A stretch of DNA of 64,000 nt from positions 1 through 64,000 of the forward strand of contig NZ_JABMKY010000021.1 in assembly GCF_013204845.1 (NCBI RefSeq). Reading direction: 5' to 3'. The stretch comes from Paenibacillus qinlingensis. Its GTDB lineage: Bacteria > Bacillota > Bacilli > Paenibacillales > NBRC-103111. The first letter of the stretch is position 1. Every line of letters begins with the position of its first letter. This document shows, one piece after another, positions 34,852-43,010 of the stretch. A program made the translations under genes and the position numbers. The notes under the pieces are model-generated. The model worked only from the letters and a program-made list of their open reading frames with translations, was not told where the DNA came from and ran no database searches.

Positions 34852-36669
34852 ATGAAGAATTCGCAGGATGAAGCACTTCGATGGTTGCATGAGCATGTGG
34901 AGTTGGTTGAGGGTGATGTAGGGCCAAGTAAGGGAAACAAACGAAGTACGAAAGAAACGTATCTCGATTTGATTGAACTAGCGTTAAATGGGTATGATTT
35001 GCCGGCCTTTCATCAGGCATCGGTTGATGCAGGGACTGGGCATATTCCTGATGTGCAAGCTTACTCGCGTGTGACTTCAATCGTAGGTATTCTGCTGGCA
35101 AATGGCCGTATCCCCGAGCACCGGCAGTTATGGGCAAGCATGATGACAGCTTGCTGTGAGGATTTGCATCGACACGAAGGCAATTTGATGGTTGATTTTG
35201 CCGTAAAAGAAGTCATGCTGGCTTACTTCGCGATGGAGGATAAGGTCGATTCGGCGCTATCTGCGCCTTGGTTGACAGCGCTGGGGCTGATCGAGCCTTA
35301 TCGGAACTATTATTACACGAATATAACCGTGACGGATAAAGAAAAGCTTCACAACATTAATATTTACAACATGGTTGGCGAGTATTTGAGGGAACGTGCG
35401 GGTTTGACCGATGCGACGGCTTATTTTGCGGCACATTGGCCCCATCAATTAACGTTATTTGATGAAAATGGGATGTACAAAGATCCGGGTAACCCGACTC
35501 TCTACGATTTAACGACGCGCTGCCAGATTCAGTTGCTGCTCGGTTCGGGCTATGAAGGCCCCTATCGGGAGGCATTGGATGAGCAGTTGAAAAAAGCGGG
35601 CTTACAGACGCTGTTCATGCAGTCTGCTGCGGGTGAGCTTCCTTACGGCGGCCGTAGCAATCAGTATCTGTTCAATGAAGCGCTGCTAGCTGCAAATGCG
35701 GAATATGAGGCGTGTAGGTACAAAGAGTTGGGAGACTTGAAGACAGCTGGGGCGTTCAAGAGGGCGGCTCGGCTGGCGATTGACTCACTCCATAGGTGGC
35801 TGATCGAGGAGAGTCCGCCTCGTCATATTAAGAATTTTTTCCCGACCGATTCCGGTTACGGGACAGAGGATTATGGTTATTATGCCAAATACATGGCCAC
35901 CTTCGGGACTTTCCTGTACATCGCTGTCCTATCTGTTGATGACAGTATTGAGGAGTATACCTGCCCTGCGGAGATTGGTGGATACGCCTGGCAAACCTCC
36001 GACGCGTTCCATAAGGTGTTCGCGAATTGCGGAGGCTACTCGATTGAAATCGATACGCGTGCTGATGCCTATTACGATGCAACTGGACTCGGCAGACTGC
36101 ACAAACGGGGAGTCCCATCGGAGTTGGCGTTGTCGATGCCATGTGCTGCAGAGCCGAAGTATCGGCTGCCGGAAACCGTGCGAGGCAAGGCGCTGAGCCT
36201 ATGTGCGGGATGGATGATTGAGGCTGGGGATGTGCAATGGCTGTGCGAGGGTGAGTTGGCGCCCGAATGCAAGGTCGTGATCGTGAATGAAGCGCTGGAT
36301 GAAGTAGAATGGAGCGTCACGTATAGTGGTGGTGAAATCCCTGAAGGAATGCGCATAAGGGAAACGTATGCTTTGACGGAGGCTGGATTAGCTATTGGAG
36401 TTGAACAGCTGGGCGAGGTAGAACATGTGCCCTACTACCAGGTGCCGTTGCTGCTGACGAATGGGAAGTATGAGACGATGATTACAAGTGAGGATAAAGG
36501 GATAAGTGTCGTAATGGGTGACTACAGATATGACGTCGTTTCCGAACATAAGCTGACTACCGTGGAATCCAAGCTTGGGAATCGCAACGGCATCTACACG
36601 CTTGCACGGTTTGAAGGGGAAATGGGACGGCCCTTGCAGCTACTTCTCAAACTAACATCAGGGGAGTGA
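34852..36669 (+). CDS. Unassigned probable glycan-active enzyme (alpha-toroid-like)
   Basis: A 605-residue protein without signal peptide that I cannot place in a named family. The first 360 residues look mainly helical, with PYGGRSNQYLFNEA near 263-276 and FFPTDSGYGTEDYGYYAKYMATF near 323-345. The rest looks beta-rich. This helical-toroid plus beta-sandwich layout is shared by heparinase II/III-like lyases and several uronidase families, and the GGRSNQ segment is reminiscent of these, but that is a weak resemblance. Its place, directly after an importer and before an isomerase, a dehydrogenase and GH88, points to cytoplasmic breakdown of an imported oligosaccharide. The ribosome site (AAAGG) is weak and coupling to the previous gene is likely. 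Confidence 0.7.
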   Translation: MKNSQDEALRWLHEHVELVEGDVGPSKGNKRSTKETYLDLIELALNGYDLPAFHQASVDAGTGHIPDVQAYSRVTSIVGILLANGRIPEHRQLWASMMTACCEDLHRHEGNLMVDFAVKEVMLAYFAMEDKVDSALSAPWLTALGLIEPYRNYYYTNITVTDKEKLHNINIYNMVGEYLRERAGLTDATAYFAAHWPHQLTLFDENGMYKDPGNPTLYDLTTRCQIQLLLGSGYEGPYREALDEQLKKAGLQTLFMQSAAGELPYGGRSNQYLFNEALLAANAEYEACRYKELGDLKTAGAFKRAARLAIDSLHRWLIEESPPRHIKNFFPTDSGYGTEDYGYYAKYMATFGTFLYIAVLSVDDSIEEYTCPAEIGGYAWQTSDAFHKVFANCGGYSIEIDTRADAYYDATGLGRLHKRGVPSELALSMPCAAEPKYRLPETVRGKALSLCAGWMIEAGDVQWLCEGELAPECKVVIVNEALDEVEWSVTYSGGEIPEGMRIRETYALTEAGLAIGVEQLGEVEHVPYYQVPLLLTNGKYETMITSEDKGISVVMGDYRYDVVSEHKLTTVESKLGNRNGIYTLARFEGEMGRPLQLLLKLTSGE

Positions 36670-36675
36670 ACGGAA

Positions 36676-37530
36676 ATGAAGTTAGCTTTTAGTACACTTC
36701 CATGTGAAGACTGGAGCGTTGAGCAGCTCATTGGTGCATGCGCCGATTATGGCTATTCGGGCATCGAGCTTCGCGAAGGGATCCATGCTTGGGGGAAATT
36801 AGATACAGATCGGACCATTCGCAGGCAAGCTGGAGAGGCAATGGCATCTGCGGGAATCCAAGTGACCGATATTGGCTCGGGTCTTTGTGTGAAAGGCTTA
36901 GGAGATGCCGAACGTCAGCAGGTTGAGATGGTATTCCCCCAGTTGCTGGCGTTCGCTCAGGATTTCGGGTCCCCGGCAATTCGCATTTTCTTAGGCAACT
37001 TCATGCGCAGATTCGATGACCCGATGGTGGAATTGAACCACGAATGCATCGTGGAAACGATTCGTTATATGTGCGATCTGGCAAGTGAGGCTTCGATCCG
37101 CGTTTGGATTGAGTCCCATAATGAATATGCAACTGGCAAAGTGCTGCGTGGGCTGCTAGATGATGTGAATCGGACGAATTGCGCTGTCATCTGGGATGTG
37201 CTGCATCCGCTTGAGGATGGCGAGCAGCCGGAAGAGACGCTTAGATGGCTGGGCAAGGATTGTGTGCACGTACATATGAAGGATGGCAAGCCATGGGAAG
37301 ATCCTATCCAACACGATTGGGCATATACGCTGTTAGGTGAGGGCTGTAGTCCGAATCAGCATATCGTTAGTTTGCTGCTTGCGAGTGGCTATGAGGGTTA
37401 TTTTTCCTTGGAATGGGAAACGAAATGGCGACAGGAGCTTCGGGTTGCGGGCAGCGAACCGGAAGAAGTGCTGCCAGCGTACGTGAGTTATATGGCTAAT
37501 CTGGTCAACAACAACAATCATGAGGTGTAG
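36676..37530 (+). CDS. Sugar phosphate isomerase/epimerase-family protein (AP endonuclease 2 fold)
   Basis: A 284-residue TIM-barrel protein of the xylose-isomerase-like superfamily. It starts MKLAFSTLPCEDWSVEQLI, and has metal-ligand type segments IESHNEYATG near 144-153, VIWDVLHPLEDG near 171-182 and HVHMKDGK near 203-210, followed by the SLEWETKW end. Such enzymes interconvert ketoses or 2-keto acids. GGGGAG precedes ATG 36676 and the stop of the previous gene is 6 bp upstream. Exact substrate unknown; an unsaturated-uronate-derived keto sugar is a reasonable guess in this operon. Confidence 0.88.
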   Translation: MKLAFSTLPCEDWSVEQLIGACADYGYSGIELREGIHAWGKLDTDRTIRRQAGEAMASAGIQVTDIGSGLCVKGLGDAERQQVEMVFPQLLAFAQDFGSPAIRIFLGNFMRRFDDPMVELNHECIVETIRYMCDLASEASIRVWIESHNEYATGKVLRGLLDDVNRTNCAVIWDVLHPLEDGEQPEETLRWLGKDCVHVHMKDGKPWEDPIQHDWAYTLLGEGCSPNQHIVSLLLASGYEGYFSLEWETKWRQELRVAGSEPEEVLPAYVSYMANLVNNNNHEV

Positions 37531-37536
37531 ATATAT

Positions 37537-38535
37537 ATGAGAGCGTTGGTAACGGTGAGTGATCCATTTTTACGTGGATTAATTTTTCAAGAAGAAACCA
37601 TTCAACAATTAAACGCCTTGTGCGAAGTGGATTGGACCGATGAGCATGTAGATTCCGATCAACTGGCAGAGCGTATTGGTGACTATGATATTTGTATCAC
37701 ATCATGGGGTTCAGCGAAGTTGGATGCGGGCGTTTTGGGAAGGGCTCATAAACTGAAGTTTATCGGGCATGCGGCAGGTACCGTTGTACCGATGGTCGAT
37801 CCCCTCGTGTATGAGCTAGACATGACGGTGGTCAATGCGAACACGTCATTAGCACGTTCAACAGCTGAACTTGCAGTTGCTTTAATGCTGCATGGCAGCT
37901 GGGATTTATCCGGCTACAGCCAACGCTTAAAGCAAGGTGGATGGACGCAGAACAACCGTGAATCTGTAAAAGGGTTGTATCGCCAAACGATTGGGCTCAT
38001 CGGATACGGTGAAATTTCGCGCGAAGTCATCCGTCTTTTACAGCCGTATGAGGCAGAAATTTTGCTGTATTCGGGGAATTGTTCTACGGAAGAAGCACAG
38101 GAGTTAGGCGTGAAGCTATGCTCACTTGAAGAAGTTTTATCCCGCAGCGCAATTGTGTCTCTGCATAACACGTTGACGGAGAAAACGAGAGGGATGCTGG
38201 GAGCTAAAGAATTAAGTTTGCTGCCAGATGGCGCCTTGCTCGTGAACACGGCCCGAGGTCCGATTATTGAGGAGGAGGCTTTACTGAATGAGCTGACATC
38301 GGAACGGATTTCTGCGGCTTTAGATGTATTCGATATGGAGCCATTGCCTAAGGGGCACCCGCTGCTTCAACTTTCCAATGCCTATTGTTTCCCGCATATT
38401 GGCGGGTTTAATCACTATTGGAAGAGTAAGCTGGGACTCTTGGTCGTAGAAGATTTGGCTCGCTGGATCAATGGGGAAGAGCTGCATGGGGAAATTAACC
38501 AGGTTAAGTTTCAGAGACAAACGTTACCGAGTTGA
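37537..38535 (+). CDS. D-isomer-specific 2-hydroxyacid dehydrogenase
   Basis: A 332-residue NAD(P)-dependent dehydrogenase of the phosphoglycerate-dehydrogenase-like group. The Rossmann motif GLIGYGEISREV is near 153-164, and the catalytic Arg240 (NTARGP), Glu268 (FDMEPLP) and His287 (PHIGG) are all present. It lies six bases after the isomerase gene, so the pair may convert a keto product to a hydroxy acid or the reverse. Its 3' end runs into a short degenerate tandem repeat (38529-38637). Confidence 0.9.
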   Translation: MRALVTVSDPFLRGLIFQEETIQQLNALCEVDWTDEHVDSDQLAERIGDYDICITSWGSAKLDAGVLGRAHKLKFIGHAAGTVVPMVDPLVYELDMTVVNANTSLARSTAELAVALMLHGSWDLSGYSQRLKQGGWTQNNRESVKGLYRQTIGLIGYGEISREVIRLLQPYEAEILLYSGNCSTEEAQELGVKLCSLEEVLSRSAIVSLHNTLTEKTRGMLGAKELSLLPDGALLVNTARGPIIEEEALLNELTSERISAALDVFDMEPLPKGHPLLQLSNAYCFPHIGGFNHYWKSKLGLLVVEDLARWINGEELHGEINQVKFQRQTLPS

Positions 38536-38637
38536 ATTCTGAGATATGTACAACTGAGTTGAGTTTAGGAGATAGATGGAACCGAGGTAAGTTCTGAGAC
38601 ATGTACAACCAAGTTAAGTTCTGAGATAGATATAATC
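38529..38637. repeat. Four degenerate 27-28 bp tandem units
   Basis: Units at 38529, 38556, 38584 and 38611, each of the form GAGTTAAGTTCTGAGATATG-TACAAC with several changes. The first covers the stop codon of the dehydrogenase gene. They separate it from the GH88 gene. Function unknown. Confidence 0.7.
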
Positions 38638-38663
38638 AAGCTAGCACAGGAGGGGAAGATTAC

Positions 38664-39869
38664 GTGACGCAACGAGAGGCGCAATCAGCGGGTCAGCAGG
38701 TGGAACAACGAGTGGAATTGCAGGCGACTGGACAGAAGGTGGAGCGGCAATTTACACATCAGATAGATCAATTATACTGGGAGCAGCTAAAGGCACGCTT
38801 AGAGACCAAAGTCGATAGCATGATTGAGCAGTTGGGGGACAAATGCCCCCATGTGGCGAAGGCAGACGGTGTGTATGATAACACACAGACGGATTGGTGG
38901 ACGTCTGGATTTTGGCCGGGCATTCTTTGGATCATGCATGAACTGACGGGAAAAGAGCACTACAAGAAGGCTGCATGGCCGTGGGATGAACGAATTGAGC
39001 AGTGGTTAATTAAACCATCCCAGGAGCTCCACCATGATGTTGGCTTTCAATTTCTACCCACTGCTGTCGTGAAATATGAGCTTACTGGCGATGCTGACGG
39101 GTATCGCAGAGGCATGCAAGCCGCTAATTTCTTAGCGGGCCGTTTTAATGCAGAGGGGCAATTCATCCGTGCTTGGAATTTCGATAAGATTGGCTGGGCC
39201 ATTATTGACTGCATGATGAATCTTTCGTTGTTATTTTGGGCTAGCCGTGAATCGGGTGACCCACGGTATAAACACATCGCCATTCGCCATGCGGACACGG
39301 TATTGAAGCACTTCCTTCGGGAAGACGGCTCCGTGAATCACATCGTCAGCTTCGATCCTGAGACGGGCGAGTTTATCGAGGCACTGGGCGGTCAAGGCTT
39401 TGGACCTGACTCGGCGTGGAGCCGAGGGGCATCTTGGGCTATTTACGGATTGGCCAACGCATACAGGAATACAGGCGAACAGCGCTATCTAGATGGGGCC
39501 AAGCGAGCGGCCAACTATTTCATCGCTTCGTTGCCGGACGATCATGTGCCGTTATGGGATTTTCGGACGGACTTGGCGGAAGGGGAGCCCAAAGACAGCT
39601 CCGCGGGAGCGATCGCGGCATCAGGCCTGCTCGAGGTCGCACGCCATGTCTCCGCGAATGAAGCTAGATTGTATCATGGGAAAGCGGAGCGTATGATTCG
39701 CTCGCTAACGGAGAGTTACATGACGGGCGAAGGGCATGAAGCCATCCTTTTGCATGGCACAGGGTATAAGCCAGCTGGACAGAACATCGATGTATCGTTG
39801 ATCTATGGCGACTATTTCTACGTGGAGGCCGTTGCCAAGTTGAATGGCTGGCGGCGAGATATTTTCTAG
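38664..39869 (+). CDS. ugl: Glycoside hydrolase family 88 unsaturated glucuronyl hydrolase
   Basis: A 401-residue (alpha/alpha)6 enzyme that removes the unsaturated uronic acid left at the non-reducing end by polysaccharide lyases. Asp125 in HHDVGFQF and Asp182 in AIIDCMMNL correspond to the two catalytic aspartates known for the Bacillus sp. GL1 enzyme. The first 30 residues are a Gln-rich extension without known role. Start GTG 38664 has AGGAGGGG nine bases upstream. No signal peptide, so it acts inside the cell on imported products. It ends the operon begun at 31412 and directly abuts the 52-bp array. It supplies the step that PL8 (6158-9838) makes necessary. The gene symbol follows the name used for that enzyme. 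Confidence 0.93.
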   Translation: MTQREAQSAGQQVEQRVELQATGQKVERQFTHQIDQLYWEQLKARLETKVDSMIEQLGDKCPHVAKADGVYDNTQTDWWTSGFWPGILWIMHELTGKEHYKKAAWPWDERIEQWLIKPSQELHHDVGFQFLPTAVVKYELTGDADGYRRGMQAANFLAGRFNAEGQFIRAWNFDKIGWAIIDCMMNLSLLFWASRESGDPRYKHIAIRHADTVLKHFLREDGSVNHIVSFDPETGEFIEALGGQGFGPDSAWSRGASWAIYGLANAYRNTGEQRYLDGAKRAANYFIASLPDDHVPLWDFRTDLAEGEPKDSSAGAIAASGLLEVARHVSANEARLYHGKAERMIRSLTESYMTGEGHEAILLHGTGYKPAGQNIDVSLIYGDYFYVEAVAKLNGWRRDIF

Positions 39870-39881
39870 GGAAGCATAGCG

Positions 39882-40495
39882 CAACCTAGGTGGCCCGCAA
39901 GGAGTTAGTCGTAAAAACCGACTAACTCGGGGGCAACCTAGGCGACCCGCAAAGAGTTAGTCGTAAAACCCGACTAACTCCGGGGCAACCTAGGCGACCC
40001 GCAAAGAGTTAGTCGTAAAACCCGACTAACTCCGGGGCAACCTAGGCGAACCGAGAGGAGTTAGTCGTAAGAATCGACTAACTCCGGGGCAACCTGGGCG
40101 ATCCGCAAGGAGTTAGTAGTAAAAACCGACTAACTCCGGGGTAACCTAGGCAATCCGCAAGGAGTTAGTCGTAAAACCCGACTAACTCGGCGATAACCTA
40201 GGCAAACCGCAAGGAGTTAGTCGTAAAACCCGACTAACTCGGCGATAACCTAGGCAGCCCGCAAGGAGTTAGTCGTAAAACCCGACTAACTCGGGGGCAA
40301 CCTAGGCGACCCGCAAAGAGTTAGTCGTAAAACCCGACTAACTCCGGGGCAACCTAGGCGACCCGCGAGGAGTTAGTCGTAAAAACCGACTAACTCGGCG
40401 ATAACCTAGGCGACCCGCAAGGAGTTAGTCGTAAAAACCGACTAACTCGGCGATAACCTAGGCAAACCGCAAGGATTTAGTCGTAAAAACCGCGC
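39882..40495. repeat. Array of twelve 52-bp units with an internal palindrome
   Basis: Palindromes begin at 39902, 39954, 40006, 40058, 40110, 40162, 40214, 40266, 40318, 40370, 40422 and 40474, exactly 52 bp apart throughout. Stem GAGTTAGTCG / CGACTAACTC with a variable 7-base loop such as TAAAACC; linker of about 25 bp with GCAACCTAGGCGACCCGCAA-type sequence. The last unit is broken after half its palindrome. The stem and GAGTTAGTCGGTTTT core match the array at 25031-25290 on the opposite strand. The array begins 12 bp after the GH88 stop. Bases 40496-40652 hold no gene apart from a five-codon ORF with a strong ribosome site at 40531-40548. Confidence 0.95.
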
Positions 40496-40652
40496 TGTCA
40501 GCATCACACGTTAACAAGAAAGGGGGTGAAATGAAGAAAAGCTCTTGAATGTGCGGAATGTGCGCTCCACAAGTATTCAATAGCAACCGTGGTTTGGGCA
40601 TAAATTACTTTTGTATGTACCATCAACTTGAAGAGAGAAAGGAACATGCGCG

Positions 40653-42989
40653 ATGTCATCCTTTTACAAGAAAGCACTACTCATAGCTGCATCCTTCACC
40701 CTGTTTACTACAGCAGCATTCGGTATTCTTCCATTAAACACAGCACATGCAGCCGTAAACTCCTTCATCCAGCGTTCGGGAGACATCTTGTACAACGACC
40801 TCGACGGTGACAAGGTAAAGGATGCGAACGAATCCGAATTCCGTTTTATTGGCAGCAATATGATGGGGGCTGTTGTGACGTCGGATAACCACCAGTTTGA
40901 GTTGACCGATGAACAGAGATGGCGTCTCACGGATGAGTTTGAGAAGCGGGACCAAGTGGAGACGGCGGTTCAATCAGGACAGCAAGTTGTGCGAACATGG
41001 GCGATGCGGGTAACGGGCAATTTGACAACCTACAACAGCAGCGTGTACACGGCGTATGTTGGTTCCAGCACCGTTCAATTTAATGAAACAGCACTGCGGT
41101 CTCTGGATAAATTTCTGCAAATTTGCAATGAGAAAGGGATCAGGGTCATTATCCCTTTTATCGATGGAGCTGGCCATTGGGGTGGGTTATCGGAGTATGG
41201 CGCGAATTTCCTCACGATTGGCAGCGCGACAAATGTGAAATTCAAGAATATGATCTCGCAATTACTTAACCGCACGAACTATTACACAGGTGTAAAGTAC
41301 AAGGACGACAAGGCAATTGTAGCTTGGGAAACGGGCAATGAGCTGACCAACGGTTATACGACTGAAGCTCAATATCTCGCGCTAGATAATTGGGTAGCTG
41401 ACTTGGCTGCTTACATCAAAGGAACGGGAAGTTACACAACGGCCATTGATACCAATCATCTCCTAATGGATGGGCGCAACCAACCGGAGAGCTTCTATAA
41501 CCGATACACGCAACTAGCGAATCCCGATATTGATATTCTCTCTTATCATACGTACTATCCATTAGCCGGAAAGACGAATACACAAACAATTCAAGCACTG
41601 CGAACATATACAAGCGGAAGTAAAGTGCTCAATGTGGGCGAAATCAGCATGGATACGAGCAGCTCCGAGCTGAACACGATGCTGGGGGAGGTCATTAATG
41701 GCGGTACGAATAGCGCGATGTGGTGGGCATTCCGAGGGCACAATACGGACGGTGGCTTCTATCATCACCAGAAGTTTCAAGATCTCCACTGGCCAGGAAT
41801 TCCAGGAGCGGTGGCTATTCACAGCGATATTCAAACGGAAATTAACCTCATTAATGTTCTCGCGAATCGTGGTTATGAGATTCAAGGGTTGACGCGACCA
41901 GCTTTGCCTGTTCCAGCAGCGCCAGTTCTGCTTCCAATTACTGATGTGGGACATATTGCATGGCAAGGCTCCACAGGTGCGCAGTCCTATCAGATTCAGC
42001 GGGCAACGAGTGTGACAGGGCCTTGGACGACGATTGTTGCAGATTTTTATGAAAACACTATTGCGGCACGTTCATTATTTAGTGATGTAAGCGCTTTAGG
42101 TGGACAAAACTATTATTATAAAGTGCAAGCGAAGAACGCATCGGGAATTTCCGCAGCCTCTAATGTTGTAGGACCTGTCACGGTGAGCAAAAATTGGCTG
42201 GTTGATGAAATGTTCGATTACAGCAAAATGTACAGTCATTCTGCGAATACGACGATCGTCAAAACCTACGCGGAGGAAGAAGGCAATCAGGACGATCTGG
42301 CCCGCTTGGAGCGGACTACAGCGACCAAAGAGAGCATCGTCTACAAGGCCTCAGGTGATATGGACTATCTCAAAATGTACTCTTACGGTAACAATACGAA
42401 CTACACCTTTTACACATCTAGCGATGGGGTCAGTTATACGCCTTTAACCGTCACTGTCACTAGTTACAATAGTGCTCGCAAAAAGTACGAAACGAGTTCC
42501 CTGCCTGCGGGAACCACTTATTTGAAAATTCAATTCGAAGACACCACGACGGCTACACTTCCCGCCATTGGCAGGGTTGAAATCCGGTATACTTCGACAC
42601 CGACTTCGGTGATCGTGGATAATTCCAACGCTCTCATCACCTATGCGGGCAGTTGGACGCACTCCACAGATGCGAGTTATTACAATTCGACCAAATCGGT
42701 AACGCCAACAGCGAACAGCACGGCGACCCTTAACTTTTCAGGAACAGAGGCGAGTATTTATGCACGTATGTTACCAACAGGAGGCAAGTTTGACGTGTAT
42801 ATCGATGGCGTCTTTTCTCAAACGGTAGATACATATAGCGCGGTTTCACAATATCAGGTGAAGGTTTATGAGGTGACTGGGTTAAGCAGCGGTTCGACGC
42901 ACGAGATCCAAATAAAGCATGCTGGCCAGAAGAACAGTCTATCAGCGGATTACTTCATCGGTATCGATTATTTGAATTACAAGTATTAG
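40653..42989 (+). CDS. Secreted GH5 mannanase-like hydrolase with accessory modules
   Basis: A 778-residue exported enzyme. Signal peptide 1-34 (cleavage after AHA). The GH5 barrel (36-400) has YKDDKAIVAWETGNEL with acid/base Glu230 and GEIS with nucleophile Glu330. The YKDD..I.AWE..NE pattern is that of GH5_7 endo-beta-1,4-mannanases. A fibronectin-III-like domain follows (about 410-505), then a beta-sandwich (510-645), then a 125-residue module (650-778) that also occurs twice in the next gene's product. ATG 40653 has AAAGGAA upstream. The next gene follows after 21 bp. Mannan, glucomannan or a mannose-containing acidic polymer are possible substrates. Confidence 0.87.
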   Translation: MSSFYKKALLIAASFTLFTTAAFGILPLNTAHAAVNSFIQRSGDILYNDLDGDKVKDANESEFRFIGSNMMGAVVTSDNHQFELTDEQRWRLTDEFEKRDQVETAVQSGQQVVRTWAMRVTGNLTTYNSSVYTAYVGSSTVQFNETALRSLDKFLQICNEKGIRVIIPFIDGAGHWGGLSEYGANFLTIGSATNVKFKNMISQLLNRTNYYTGVKYKDDKAIVAWETGNELTNGYTTEAQYLALDNWVADLAAYIKGTGSYTTAIDTNHLLMDGRNQPESFYNRYTQLANPDIDILSYHTYYPLAGKTNTQTIQALRTYTSGSKVLNVGEISMDTSSSELNTMLGEVINGGTNSAMWWAFRGHNTDGGFYHHQKFQDLHWPGIPGAVAIHSDIQTEINLINVLANRGYEIQGLTRPALPVPAAPVLLPITDVGHIAWQGSTGAQSYQIQRATSVTGPWTTIVADFYENTIAARSLFSDVSALGGQNYYYKVQAKNASGISAASNVVGPVTVSKNWLVDEMFDYSKMYSHSANTTIVKTYAEEEGNQDDLARLERTTATKESIVYKASGDMDYLKMYSYGNNTNYTFYTSSDGVSYTPLTVTVTSYNSARKKYETSSLPAGTTYLKIQFEDTTTATLPAIGRVEIRYTSTPTSVIVDNSNALITYAGSWTHSTDASYYNSTKSVTPTANSTATLNFSGTEASIYARMLPTGGKFDVYIDGVFSQTVDTYSAVSQYQVKVYEVTGLSSGSTHEIQIKHAGQKNSLSADYFIGIDYLNYKY

Positions 42990-43010
42990 ACCGTTAAAGG
43001 GGATGCCTAT

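Noticed and set aside
39882..40495. CRISPR array
   Set aside because: Repeat and linker are both nearly constant between units, the period is 52 bp with a palindromic core, and no cas genes are near.
40628..40810. 60-codon frame overlapping the GH5 start
   Set aside because: It is a shifted frame over the signal peptide of the GH5 protein; the GH5 frame has the export signal and domain.
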